From Bacillota bacterium (GTDB lineage: Bacteria; Bacillota; Clostridia; Lachnospirales; Lachnospiraceae): 7,133 bases of DNA. The stretch lies in assembly GCA_023387635.1 (NCBI GenBank), contig JAEWHU010000066.1, positions 1 to 7,133 of the forward strand, in the 5' to 3' direction. Shown one piece after another: positions 1 through 6,821 of this stretch (the first letter of the stretch is position 1; every line of letters begins with the position of its first letter). The position numbers were made by a program, and so were the translations under genes. The notes under the pieces were generated by a model. The model had not been told where the DNA came from. It saw nothing but the letters and a program-made list of their open reading frames with translations, and did not search any database.

Positions 1-936
1 GAAGAAGTATTATTACAGTGGGGAATTACAAGTCCTGTGATCACAGATGTTTATCTCAATTCCTTAAATAATAGAAGTGAAAATGTATGGTTTATTAACA
101 ATGATATGGTATTAAAAATCGGTGTAAATATGAAAGGTATTACCAATCACATTCTTATCTCAAAACTTATGGATAAAAATGGACTCCTTGCAGCCACACC
201 AATTCCTACACTAGATGGAAAAGAATATTATACTGACGGTGATATTTATTATTACCTGTCTAAAAGATTAGATGGTAAATCAATTAAAAGCAAAGATTTT
301 TATAACGATCATTACACAGAACAAGCTTTTTATCATGGTGAAATTATTGGGAAACTTCACCTTAGTTTAGCAGAATTAAATAATGATATACTATGCAATG
401 AAGCTAACTTATATCATACCGTAACTACATGGGCAATTCCTAAAACTAAAGAAGTATTTGATCTGGATAATGACTTTGTAAGCGATTATACAAAAACAAT
501 GGGAATATTATTTAAAAACCTACCAAAGCAAATCATTCATAGGGATCCGCACCCCGATAATATATTATTTAAAGATAATAAATTAGTTGGATTCATTGAC
601 TTTGAGATATCTGAAGTGAATGTTAGAATCTTTGACCCATGTTATGCTGCTACTGCTATTCTTTCCGATTCATTTAATGGAATAGATACTGCTGGTAGAA
701 AACGCTTTAGTGATATCTTTTTGAACATTATATCTGGATATAATAGTATTGTACAATTAACTGATGATGAAATAAGAGCTATTCCATATGTAATCTTCTC
801 CATTCAACTAATCTTTATTGCATATTGTGAAGGAATAGATAAATTAAAAGAACTCTCCATTACTAATCAAAAAATGTTTCGATGGCTACTTGAGAATAGA
901 GAAATACTAGAATTAACAGAAATACTAAAACTTTAA
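1..936 (+). CDS. APH/RdoA-family phosphotransferase, 5' end cut off by the window
   Basis: A cytoplasmic kinase-like phosphotransferase of the aminoglycoside phosphotransferase / choline kinase / RdoA (SrkA) superfamily. The HRDPHPDN catalytic loop is encoded at 538-561, with the catalytic Asp at 544-546 and the metal-binding Asn at 559-561. It is followed by IDFE, whose Asp at 598-600 matches the second metal ligand. An N-lobe lysine in VLKIG (115-117) is the probable ATP-binding lysine. The frame stays open from base 1: codons 1-36 read EEVLLQWGITSP with no stop. The GTG at 37 is therefore probably an internal valine, and the true start lies left of the window. Visible length is 311 residues, close to the usual 300-350, so little is missing. 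The substrate cannot be read from sequence. Real drug resistance is only one option, since most chromosomal members phosphorylate metabolites or proteins. It is convergent with the operon to its right and probably unrelated to it. Confidence 0.85.
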   Translation, partial: EEVLLQWGITSPVITDVYLNSLNNRSENVWFINNDMVLKIGVNMKGITNHILISKLMDKNGLLAATPIPTLDGKEYYTDGDIYYYLSKRLDGKSIKSKDFYNDHYTEQAFYHGEIIGKLHLSLAELNNDILCNEANLYHTVTTWAIPKTKEVFDLDNDFVSDYTKTMGILFKNLPKQIIHRDPHPDNILFKDNKLVGFIDFEISEVNVRIFDPCYAATAILSDSFNGIDTAGRKRFSDIFLNIISGYNSIVQLTDDEIRAIPYVIFSIQLIFIAYCEGIDKLKELSITNQKMFRWLLENREILELTEILKL

Positions 937-939
937 TCT

Positions 940-982
940 AAAAATTGCTATCTCATTTGTTATAAATGAAATAGCAATTTTT
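940..982. terminator. Bidirectional intrinsic terminator between convergent genes
   Basis: A perfect 12-bp stem (940-951 with 971-982, AAAAATTGCTAT against its complement) continues after one C-A mismatch into six more pairs (953-958 with 964-969). It closes on a 5-base loop, GTTAT. Each arm supplies its own run of five T on the strand leaving the hairpin, so it can end the kinase mRNA (stop at 934-936) and, on the other strand, the six-gene operon that ends at 1074. GC content in the stem is low, so efficiency is uncertain. The 91 bases between it and the ATPase stop (983-1073) hold nothing else I can recognise. Confidence 0.8.
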
Positions 983-1073
983 CTATACATTAGAAATTAT
1001 TAATTTTCCTTAAATATAATCATTATAGCCTGTGGGTAGCAAATAAAAAATAATATTCTTTATATCTTTCCAA

Positions 1074-1739
1074 TCACATTAATTCTAACTTACCATCCTT
1101 CATAAAGCCTATTCTTGATGCATGTTTTGTAAGTTCTTGATTATGAGTTATCATAATGATTGTCCTGCCTTGTTTATGTATCTCTACTAATAAATCCATT
1201 ATCTCCTCTGAAGTCTGACTATCAAGATTACCTGTAGGCTCGTCTGCTAGTATGAGCTCTGGTTCTCCAACCAATGCTCTAGCTATTGATACTCTTTGTT
1301 GTTGTCCTCCCGAAAGATGAGTAGGATAACTTTTTATTTTATCTTGTAATCCAACTTCAATTAATTTATTAGTAGCAAGTTCTCGTCTTGTTTTTCGTCC
1401 AACACCTCTATAACCTAGCGGTATTTCAACATTATCAATTACATTCATTGAATTAACTAAATTAAATGCCTGAAATATAAAACCTATTTCCCTATTACGA
1501 AATCGTGAAATTTCATGGTTATTAAGTTCTGAAATATTTCTTCCTTTAAATATATACTCTCCTCCAGTCCCATAATCCATCAATCCAAGAATATTTAGTA
1601 ATGTTGTCTTTCCAGAACCTGATTGTCCTTGTATCATAAGAAAATCACCCTTATTAATTGTAAGTGAAACTTCAGAAAGAGCTTTCGTTATAATACCTTT
1701 ATTTGAATATATTTTACTTATATTATTAAGCCAAATCAT
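1074..1739 (-). CDS. MacB/LolD-type ABC transporter ATPase
   Basis: The 221-residue nucleotide-binding subunit that powers the two permeases encoded just upstream in the operon. All motifs are intact: Walker A GQSGSGKTT (38-46), Q-loop Gln90, signature LSGGQ (142-146), Walker B LILADE (162-167) with catalytic Glu167, the D-loop after PTGNLD (168-173) and switch His199. Length and the ADEPTGNLD-type Walker B region fit the MacB/LolD/FtsE group, whose members drive mechanotransmission or lipid/peptide extrusion rather than solute uptake. It has no fused membrane domain and no C39 peptidase domain. Start ATG (1737-1739) is supported by GGAGA at 1743-1747. It is the last gene of the operon, 82 bases after the permease stop. 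The TIGRFAM-style 'bacteriocin export ATPase' (lactococcin 972 group) is a close relative of this type, but the substrate cannot be told from the ATPase. Confidence 0.93.
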   Translation of the reverse strand: MIWLNNISKIYSNKGIITKALSEVSLTINKGDFLMIQGQSGSGKTTLLNILGLMDYGTGGEYIFKGRNISELNNHEISRFRNREIGFIFQAFNLVNSMNVIDNVEIPLGYRGVGRKTRRELATNKLIEVGLQDKIKSYPTHLSGGQQQRVSIARALVGEPELILADEPTGNLDSQTSEEIMDLLVEIHKQGRTIIMITHNQELTKHASRIGFMKDGKLELM

Positions 1740-1821
1740 AATTCTCCAATCTTTGCTTTACCTTAGTCAACATTATGTTTATACTTTTTGGTATTATATT
1801 TATAGATATTACAATTATATT

Positions 1822-3036
1822 TTAATCCACTCTTTTTAATATCTGTATAGGTGATAAATGATGCAACATTATGCATGGTACAATACATCCTAATATGCTT
1901 ATAATCAAAGTTATTGCAAGACATATTAGAATAGATTCATAATGGTACACTACTTGAAAGAGTTCTACTGACTCTAACTTCATAATCAAGCTACTAAGTG
2001 TTAGAGCAATCCCCGTACTTAACCACATTACCAGTACAATTTCAGTAAAAAGTTCTAACATTAATTGTTTTGCACTTGCACCAAGCATTATAGCTATTCC
2101 ATATTCCTTTTTACGTTTTTCCACTAATAATGATAATATTCCACCCAAACCAAATATAATTATGACTAAAGCCACCATAGTATACGTAATAGCGACTTTA
2201 TACTTTTCTATGGTTGATTTACTAATCCTTATAAAATTATCCGTTTCATTGGATATACTAAATTGGATGTCATCTATTTGTGGTGATTCATCCATTGTAT
2301 CATTCACATTGGTTCTATTATTTAGATATTGAACAACCATATTACTAGCTTCATCTATATACTTTGTATCTGCTTTCATAAATAATTGACCATATGGATT
2401 ACTACCATCTATAACATAATATTGATCTACAGGAATTATAACCCACTCTTCTATTGGTATCTCATATCCTGTTATCCCATAAGGTGAAAAGCTTGTTGTT
2501 TTGGTCTCTAGTACATCTATATTTTCAATGTTTCTACCTTTAAAGTAATCAATAGAACGATTTCCTCTCATTAACATGACTTTACTTTTATCTTGCCATT
2601 TTATGAAATTTTCTCCTGCATAAATCGTATCAACTGTAACTTTATCCGTGTTTAGATAGTAGGTATAAAACTCATCTGAAACAAAAAGCAACAGGAAATT
2701 AGATATTTCATTTTCATCATAATAACTAACAAATTCTGTAATAACATAGATATATTGTACTTCATTTCCCCTACTAAAATTTTCTTTGCAATATAAATAA
2801 TCATCTCTTTCTATATATAAAACATTGTCTTTACCACTACTCCAACTTGTATTAAACTGATGTAAGGCTTTGCTAGACTCTGTCTCTATATCATCTAGTT
2901 TATTACGGAAGGATAAGGTGATATTAATCCCAATTCCTAGTATAATCATAGCAATCACAGTCTCAATTATAACAAATATATATATATTATAATTCTTCAA
3001 CAAGCTTTTTACTACTTTCGTTATAAAATACTCCAT
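1822..3036 (-). CDS. FtsX/MacB-type ABC permease (second permease of the operon)
   Basis: A 404-residue membrane subunit with the FtsX layout: one N-terminal membrane helix (about 18-42), a large extracytoplasmic domain (about 43-278), then three helices (about 281-304, 328-350, 369-391). After helix 2 the cytoplasmic coupling segment EKRKKEYGIAIMLGASAKQL (306-325) matches the family's 'ERxxEIGxxxAxGAS' pattern, and the C-terminus SPIQILK (395-401) matches the usual 'P(I/L)xxLR' end. The extracytoplasmic part is rich in Tyr and Asp and is not closely MacB-core-like, so it is the more diverged of the two permeases. A longer reading from GTG at 3064-3066 overlaps the previous gene's stop by four bases (GTGA) but has no properly spaced ribosome site. 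The ATG at 3034-3036 has AGGAG five bases upstream and begins MEYFITKVVK, a normal FtsX N-terminus. I therefore chose ATG, but a coupled GTG start remains possible. Confidence 0.9.
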   Translation of the reverse strand: MEYFITKVVKSLLKNYNIYIFVIIETVIAMIILGIGINITLSFRNKLDDIETESSKALHQFNTSWSSGKDNVLYIERDDYLYCKENFSRGNEVQYIYVITEFVSYYDENEISNFLLLFVSDEFYTYYLNTDKVTVDTIYAGENFIKWQDKSKVMLMRGNRSIDYFKGRNIENIDVLETKTTSFSPYGITGYEIPIEEWVIIPVDQYYVIDGSNPYGQLFMKADTKYIDEASNMVVQYLNNRTNVNDTMDESPQIDDIQFSISNETDNFIRISKSTIEKYKVAITYTMVALVIIIFGLGGILSLLVEKRKKEYGIAIMLGASAKQLMLELFTEIVLVMWLSTGIALTLSSLIMKLESVELFQVVYHYESILICLAITLIISILGCIVPCIMLHHLSPIQILKRVD

Positions 3037-3041
3037 TTTGG

Positions 3042-3046
3042 CTCCT
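3042..3046 (-). promoter_or_regulatory. Ribosome binding site that fixes the downstream permease start
   Basis: AGGAG on the minus strand lies five bases before the ATG at 3034-3036. The alternative GTG ten codons upstream has its purine run (AAGGAG) directly abutting the start, which is too close to pair with 16S rRNA. Confidence 0.65.
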
Positions 3047-3062
3047 ACCTGCGCAAACACGC

Positions 3063-4154
3063 TCACTCCTTCAACAATGCTGCTATTTTACATCGAAATA
3101 ATCTAGTTACAATTCCTGCATTAACTCCTATTGATATAAGAATATCTATGGCAATTATAGTAATAGCATTCCATGTGGTTAAACGTATTTCACCAAAACC
3201 ATTAAAAATATGATTTAGCATAGGTGCTAATATAAAGACTAAAATCGAAGCTATGATGGCCAATAAAAAAGTCTCTAATAAATTTCCTATATAGATTTGG
3301 ATATTTGATGCACCTAACGCCCTTAATATTCCTATTTTTCTCTTTTCTAAATTAAATTTACAATTTAAAATGGTAATTGTATTAATAACAGAATATAGTA
3401 GTACAACTACAATAATAATCAATATTGTAGACACATTATTCAAAATATCTTCTTCATAATTCTTCTGTCTTTTATTAGCTTGTGTTAATTCCATTTTCGA
3501 AAAAAATTCAATGTTAGAAACCATATCCATGTACTTCTCATCGGTACATAATAGGTAGAATTCATGTTGTGTCTTTTTAACTTCTGTATCTACTACACTT
3601 CCATAAGGTATCAATATTCCCCCTTGGTGTTTCACAATTCCTATTACTTTATAAGGCACACCGTTAATATTAACATATTTATTTGTATGATTTGTAATCT
3701 TATGTTCTATCGCAAGCTCTTCTCCTACTAAACAAACTCTATGTATAAAATTTTCTTTAAGATCATCAAAATCCTTTCCGTTAAGCATTTTTATCTGGTT
3801 AAAATCAGTATAATTACTAGTGATACCTAATACTGTTGTTTGGACACGTTTTTCATTCATTGTGACATATGTAAACTGTGTTGAAATGGCTGCAATATTT
3901 TCAACAAAAGAATAGGGTTCTATTAATTCTTGCATGGATTTTTCATCTATAAGAGGCATACTTATTGTAGAAGCTAACACAACCCGCTGGCTATTCTTTA
4001 TCTGATTAGAGTTCATTACAGCCAAGCCATCTTCTATCCCTCCCATTAACATCATTGGAAAAAGTAGCCCCAGAAATAATGACACTACAATTACAATATT
4101 AATGCGATAATTTCCCATAATGGACTTTAATGTTGTATCCCATATATACTTCAT
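3063..4154 (-). CDS. FtsX/MacB-type ABC permease (first permease of the operon)
   Basis: A 363-residue membrane subunit with the same fold plan as its neighbour: helix 1 at about 19-38, an extracytoplasmic domain at about 40-240, helices at about 243-263, 291-313 and 327-350. The coupling segment LEKRKIGILRALGASNIQI (269-287) is a clear FtsX signature. The extracytoplasmic part looks like a MacB periplasmic core domain (segments such as VVLAS, VLGITSNY, NGVPYKVIGIVKHQGG). It probably pairs with the next permease and the ATPase as a heterodimeric MacB-like pump. Members of this family act on lipoproteins, antimicrobial peptides or secreted proteins in the envelope. The longest frame begins with TTG at 4155-4157 directly followed by ATG. 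The ATG is preferred because GAGGG at 4161-4165 is then better spaced. It starts 20 bases after the lipoprotein stop, and its own TGA touches the alternative GTG of the following gene. Confidence 0.92.
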   Translation of the reverse strand: MKYIWDTTLKSIMGNYRINIVIVVSLFLGLLFPMMLMGGIEDGLAVMNSNQIKNSQRVVLASTISMPLIDEKSMQELIEPYSFVENIAAISTQFTYVTMNEKRVQTTVLGITSNYTDFNQIKMLNGKDFDDLKENFIHRVCLVGEELAIEHKITNHTNKYVNINGVPYKVIGIVKHQGGILIPYGSVVDTEVKKTQHEFYLLCTDEKYMDMVSNIEFFSKMELTQANKRQKNYEEDILNNVSTILIIIVVVLLYSVINTITILNCKFNLEKRKIGILRALGASNIQIYIGNLLETFLLAIIASILVFILAPMLNHIFNGFGEIRLTTWNAITIIAIDILISIGVNAGIVTRLFRCKIAALLKE

Positions 4155-4160
4155 CAAATA

Positions 4161-4165
4161 CCCTC
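4161..4165 (-). promoter_or_regulatory. Ribosome binding site of the first permease
   Basis: GAGGG on the minus strand lies six bases before the ATG at 4152-4154 and only three before the TTG at 4155-4157, so it favours the ATG start. Confidence 0.6.
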
Positions 4166-4174
4166 ATTCATTCA

Positions 4175-5176
4175 TTATTTTTTATTTACCTTAATTATTG
4201 TAACATTATCATTTTCAGTTATATAAATATTACCTTTTTCATCCATATCCAAATATTTTGGAAAATAAAAAGTGTTATTTAATGTTTCACTAAATATAAA
4301 CATTGTTTCAATATACTGTCCATCCAATGTATATCGTTCTAATGACATATATAAAGAATTAATTACAAATAGCTCTGTATCTGTTGCCACTATATCCATG
4401 GGAGCAAATTGATAGGGAACATCATACTTATTAATTTCACTATTTTTATTTTGTGACAAAAAGTACGAGCGACCACTTTTATATCCATCTGCATAAAATT
4501 CATAAGACAAAGCAAAATATATCATATCCTCGTATATAGTCCCATACCCATTAAATTCTTCCTGCCATACAGATTGCTCTTTTTGATTTGAGATTTTATA
4601 TATTTTAGCAAAATTTTTCATTCTTTCATTGGTTGTAACATAAATTTCATTTTCGTTCCTTACCATAATGTCACTATACCAAAAGGATTCTTTATCTGGA
4701 TCCTGACTCAATTCTTCTAATTGTATGCTTGAATAAAAATCTAGATTTTCATCTAATATTTGAATTCTATAATTAAGTGAATCCAATACATAGATATAAT
4801 CATTGTAACTTGTAATTCCTGTCGGATTTATAAATTCTAAATGTCCGTTCCCAGTTTTTCCGATTTCTTTAATTATTTCACCATTATAGTTATAAACAAA
4901 TATTGTATTTAACTTACCATCTGCAATAAGAATATCGTTCTTTCTACAAAGTATTCCTAAAGGGTTACTAAGCTTACTAGAATCAAACAAATTAAAATTG
5001 GCTTCATAATCCTCACTAATTATTAATATTTGCTCTTCCATTGCCATATTATCATCTGCTTTAATAGAATTAGGTGCCAATGAAGGTCTTGCTATTGTTT
5101 CAATGACTCTTTTGCTACATCCAGTAAATAAAACAATAACAATAACTAACCCTATCAATTTAAATCTTTTTTTCAT
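4175..5176 (-). CDS. Six-bladed beta-propeller (NHL-like) lipoprotein
   Basis: A 333-residue surface lipoprotein. Residues 1-20 form a lipoprotein signal: MKKRFK, a hydrophobic stretch, and lipobox LFTGC with lipidated Cys20. After a polar linker (21-60) the rest reads as about six beta-propeller blades (roughly 70-100, 117-145, 168-195, 213-250, 258-286, 305-331). The first two carry typical NHL features: NPLGI...ILIADGKLNTIFVYNYNGE, then GKTGNGHLEFINPTGI...IYVLDSLNYRIQ. Such propellers bind proteins, peptides or glycans and have no known catalysis here, so a receptor or immunity role for the small secreted protein encoded just upstream is my inference. A longer frame starts at ATG 5189-5191 (adding MREVF), but only A-rich sequence precedes it. 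AGAGAGG lies five bases before the ATG at 5174-5176, and that start gives a textbook lipoprotein signal. Apart from Cys20 it has one other cysteine (Cys77). Confidence 0.88.
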   Translation of the reverse strand: MKKRFKLIGLVIVIVLFTGCSKRVIETIARPSLAPNSIKADDNMAMEEQILIISEDYEANFNLFDSSKLSNPLGILCRKNDILIADGKLNTIFVYNYNGEIIKEIGKTGNGHLEFINPTGITSYNDYIYVLDSLNYRIQILDENLDFYSSIQLEELSQDPDKESFWYSDIMVRNENEIYVTTNERMKNFAKIYKISNQKEQSVWQEEFNGYGTIYEDMIYFALSYEFYADGYKSGRSYFLSQNKNSEINKYDVPYQFAPMDIVATDTELFVINSLYMSLERYTLDGQYIETMFIFSETLNNTFYFPKYLDMDEKGNIYITENDNVTIIKVNKK

Positions 5177-5181
5177 AAAGA

Positions 5182-5188
5182 CCTCTCT
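5182..5188 (-). promoter_or_regulatory. Ribosome binding site that fixes the lipoprotein start
   Basis: AGAGAGG on the minus strand, five bases before the ATG at 5174-5176. It overlaps codons of the alternative upstream reading, which itself lacks any ribosome site. Confidence 0.7.
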
Positions 5189-5196
5189 CATCTTTT

Positions 5197-5228
5197 TTAA
5201 TATCCGGAGTATTTACCCCGGATATTAA
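5197..5228 (-). other. Intercistronic hairpin without U-tract
   Basis: An 11-bp perfect stem (5197-5207 with 5218-5228, TTAATATCCGG against CCGGATATTAA) with a 10-base loop. Two or three further pairs (GTA with TAC) are possible inside the loop. It contains the GC-richest bases of this gap. In the transcribed minus direction it is followed by A residues, not U, so it is not a normal intrinsic terminator. It sits between the small secreted protein gene and the ribosome site of the lipoprotein, eight bases from the latter. Likely roles (inference) are protecting the 3' end of the upstream message, marking a processing site, or tuning lipoprotein translation. Confidence 0.6.
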
Positions 5229-5272
5229 TATTGATTAATTATAATTATACTTAATTATTTTTAATATATCAC

Positions 5273-5566
5273 TTAATCACAGCAACCTAATTCCTTTGTT
5301 TCTGTACGATATGTATAGCTAATAACTCCTTGTGCATTCATACACTTTAATTGCCATACTAAATCTTGTCTATAATATTTCTTCCTAACAAGTACTTGAG
5401 GAGGATAATATCCACAAGAAGTATCATTGTTGGTACAATATGGTGTACCAACACTATACATCACCTCCGTTGCGCAACCTCCAGCAGCTTTTACTATTTC
5501 TGATGACCCAAACATACTTAAACTGATTAACACCATAACTAACATAGTAATACATAGTTTCTTCAT
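5273..5566 (-). CDS. Small secreted six-cysteine protein, candidate bacteriocin or signalling peptide precursor
   Basis: I do not recognise a family. The 97-residue product begins with a clear Sec signal peptide: MKK, hydrophobic core (about 4-20), then SSEIVKA with likely cleavage after Ala27 or Ala28. The mature part is about 70 residues and holds six cysteines (31, 44, 51, 75, 95, 96), enough for three disulfides. It ends in CCD and is rich in Tyr (seven of about 70). The start of the mature part reads AGGC, so a double-glycine leader was considered, but the hydrophobic core is that of a Sec signal and no C39 peptidase is present nearby. Its ribosome site is the best in the window, suggesting high output. 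It lies 55 bases after the rhodanese-thioredoxin gene and 96 before the lipoprotein gene. A 60-residue frame on the opposite strand overlaps it and lacks such support. Role inferred from context: secreted peptide whose disulfides are handled by the neighbour. Toxin, pheromone and structural envelope protein are all open. Confidence 0.82.
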   Translation of the reverse strand: MKKLCITMLVMVLISLSMFGSSEIVKAAGGCATEVMYSVGTPYCTNNDTSCGYYPPQVLVRKKYYRQDLVWQLKCMNAQGVISYTYRTETKELGCCD

Positions 5567-5573
5567 ATACTTT

Positions 5574-5581
5574 ACCTCCTT
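5574..5581 (-). promoter_or_regulatory. Consensus ribosome binding site of the small secreted protein
   Basis: AAGGAGGT on the minus strand is an uninterrupted match to the 16S rRNA tail, seven bases before the ATG at 5564-5566. It is the strongest site in the operon, implying that this cistron is translated more than its neighbours. Confidence 0.8.
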
Positions 5582-5621
5582 AAATAATTGTATAATTATA
5601 ATTAATTAATAAATTAGTTTA

Positions 5622-6821
5622 TTACTTAAATATATCTTCCAATATCTTTTTGTTCTCTAGATTATAATAAGACCTTTCGCCTTCCTTTGTAATTAATAAT
5701 AAAGTAGGATACCTGTTTACACCATATATTTTTTTAAATAGGTTACCATAATCCCGTTCATTATCATCTTGATTTTCATTTGAATTGCTTAATTTTACTA
5801 TATTATATTTTTCACTAATTTTTTCTTTATTTATTAACTCTTCTATCTCAATACATGAGTTACAATTTGCTTCTGAAAAGAATATTAATGTAGGTTTAGC
5901 ATTATTACTTTTTACTATAAATTCATTAATATAACTATTGGTCTGATTCAATAGTTGGTTTTCCTCACAAATGGCCATATCAATTAATTTAGTAATGAAG
6001 GTATCCATTACACCTTTATCATTGAATACTACTTTATTATCCTTATCCAATATAAACATAGTAGGAGTTGAATTTGACAAAATATATTTATTTTCTAATG
6101 AATAGCTTATACTTTCTGTCATATTATACTTGTCCGTTATACTTGTTGGAATTTCATCTTTCCATAGAATTATTAATTTTATTTTATCTGAACTCCATAT
6201 ACTCATAATTCTATTTAATATATTTAATGAATCTATACAAGTATTACATTCATTAGATAGATAACAAACTATCTTAATTTCTTCTGAGAAGTCTTTAACA
6301 CTGGTTTTAACATTTTTATTATCTACGAATTGTATGTCAGGAAATATATCATTGTATGATATTGAAAAGGTTTCTTTACTAATTTGAGTTTCTTGTACAT
6401 CGTAACCATTTGCTAAGGTAGAAATGTAATCACTAACTCCAAAAGTTACATAGTGTAAATTTTTGTAGTTATTCTCTATTAATAGATTAAATACCTTAGA
6501 TGCTCTGCTTCCAGCATAGCATATTAAATAAACTTGCTTATTTTTTAATTTTTTGTCTTTAAATGCCTTAAGAAAGCTTTCATTATCATCATTATATTGC
6601 ATATTGATAGCTCCAGTAATATGAGCTTCTTTAAAGTCAATATTATCACGTAGATCAATAATAACATTATCATTAGATTTGGAATTAATGATGGTATCAA
6701 ATTCAGTAAAACTTTTAACTATACTTATATTAGCTTCTGATTTGGTTAACAAAAGTATTGTTATAAGGCAACTAATTAAAATAAAAAGTAAGATTAGTTT
6801 AGTGACCATATTCTTATTCAT
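5622..6821 (-). CDS. Membrane-anchored rhodanese-thioredoxin-thioredoxin fusion
   Basis: A 399-residue protein with three domains held outside the membrane. A hydrophobic anchor spans about 7-26. LISC at 15-18 would also pass as a lipobox, but the hydrophobic run continues after Cys18, so a membrane helix is likelier. Residues about 34-142 form a rhodanese domain (VIIDLRDNIDFKEAHITGAIN at 53-73, with active loop CYAGSR, Cys101 to Arg106), which normally carries a persulfide. Residues about 150-285 form a thioredoxin-like domain with CNTC (192-195) and the cis-proline motif TPT (Pro253). Residues about 295-399 form a second one with CNSC (320-323) and YPT (Pro372). All active-site cysteines are intact. 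It would act as an extracytoplasmic thiol/disulfide enzyme, and its likely client is the six-cysteine protein encoded 55 bases downstream (inference). It is the first gene of the operon. ATG 6819-6821 is preceded by GAGGGAG at six bases. The partner that recycles its electrons is not in the window. Confidence 0.88.
   Translation of the reverse strand: MNKNMVTKLILLFILISCLITILLLTKSEANISIVKSFTEFDTIINSKSNDNVIIDLRDNIDFKEAHITGAINMQYNDDNESFLKAFKDKKLKNKQVYLICYAGSRASKVFNLLIENNYKNLHYVTFGVSDYISTLANGYDVQETQISKETFSISYNDIFPDIQFVDNKNVKTSVKDFSEEIKIVCYLSNECNTCIDSLNILNRIMSIWSSDKIKLIILWKDEIPTSITDKYNMTESISYSLENKYILSNSTPTMFILDKDNKVVFNDKGVMDTFITKLIDMAICEENQLLNQTNSYINEFIVKSNNAKPTLIFFSEANCNSCIEIEELINKEKISEKYNIVKLSNSNENQDDNERDYGNLFKKIYGVNRYPTLLLITKEGERSYYNLENKKILEDIFK

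Noticed and set aside
1..936. Kinase as a true aminoglycoside resistance gene or as part of the peptide system
   Set aside because: Only superfamily motifs are visible. It is convergent, separated by a terminator, and has no shared context with the operon.
1740..1821. Possible internal promoter (TTGACT on the minus strand) or weak hairpin before the ATPase gene
   Set aside because: No -10 element at a usable distance, and the inverted repeat is short and interrupted; the gap is better read as intercistronic spacer.
4164..4176. Short ATTC tandem repeat between the lipoprotein and first permease genes
   Set aside because: Only about three copies, too few to argue for phase variation.
5197..5228. 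Hairpin as an ordinary intrinsic terminator for the small protein gene
   Set aside because: In the transcribed direction it is followed by A residues instead of a U-tract.
5299..5566. Small protein as a double-glycine-leader (C39-processed) or lactococcin 972-type bacteriocin
   Set aside because: The hydrophobic core and VKA cleavage site are those of a Sec signal. No C39 peptidase is present, and I see no lactococcin 972-like sequence pattern. The cysteines also do not fit that family.
5427..5609. 60-codon open frame on the plus strand over the small secreted protein gene
   Set aside because: No ribosome site of note, no recognisable sequence, and it is antisense to a gene with a signal peptide and a consensus ribosome site.
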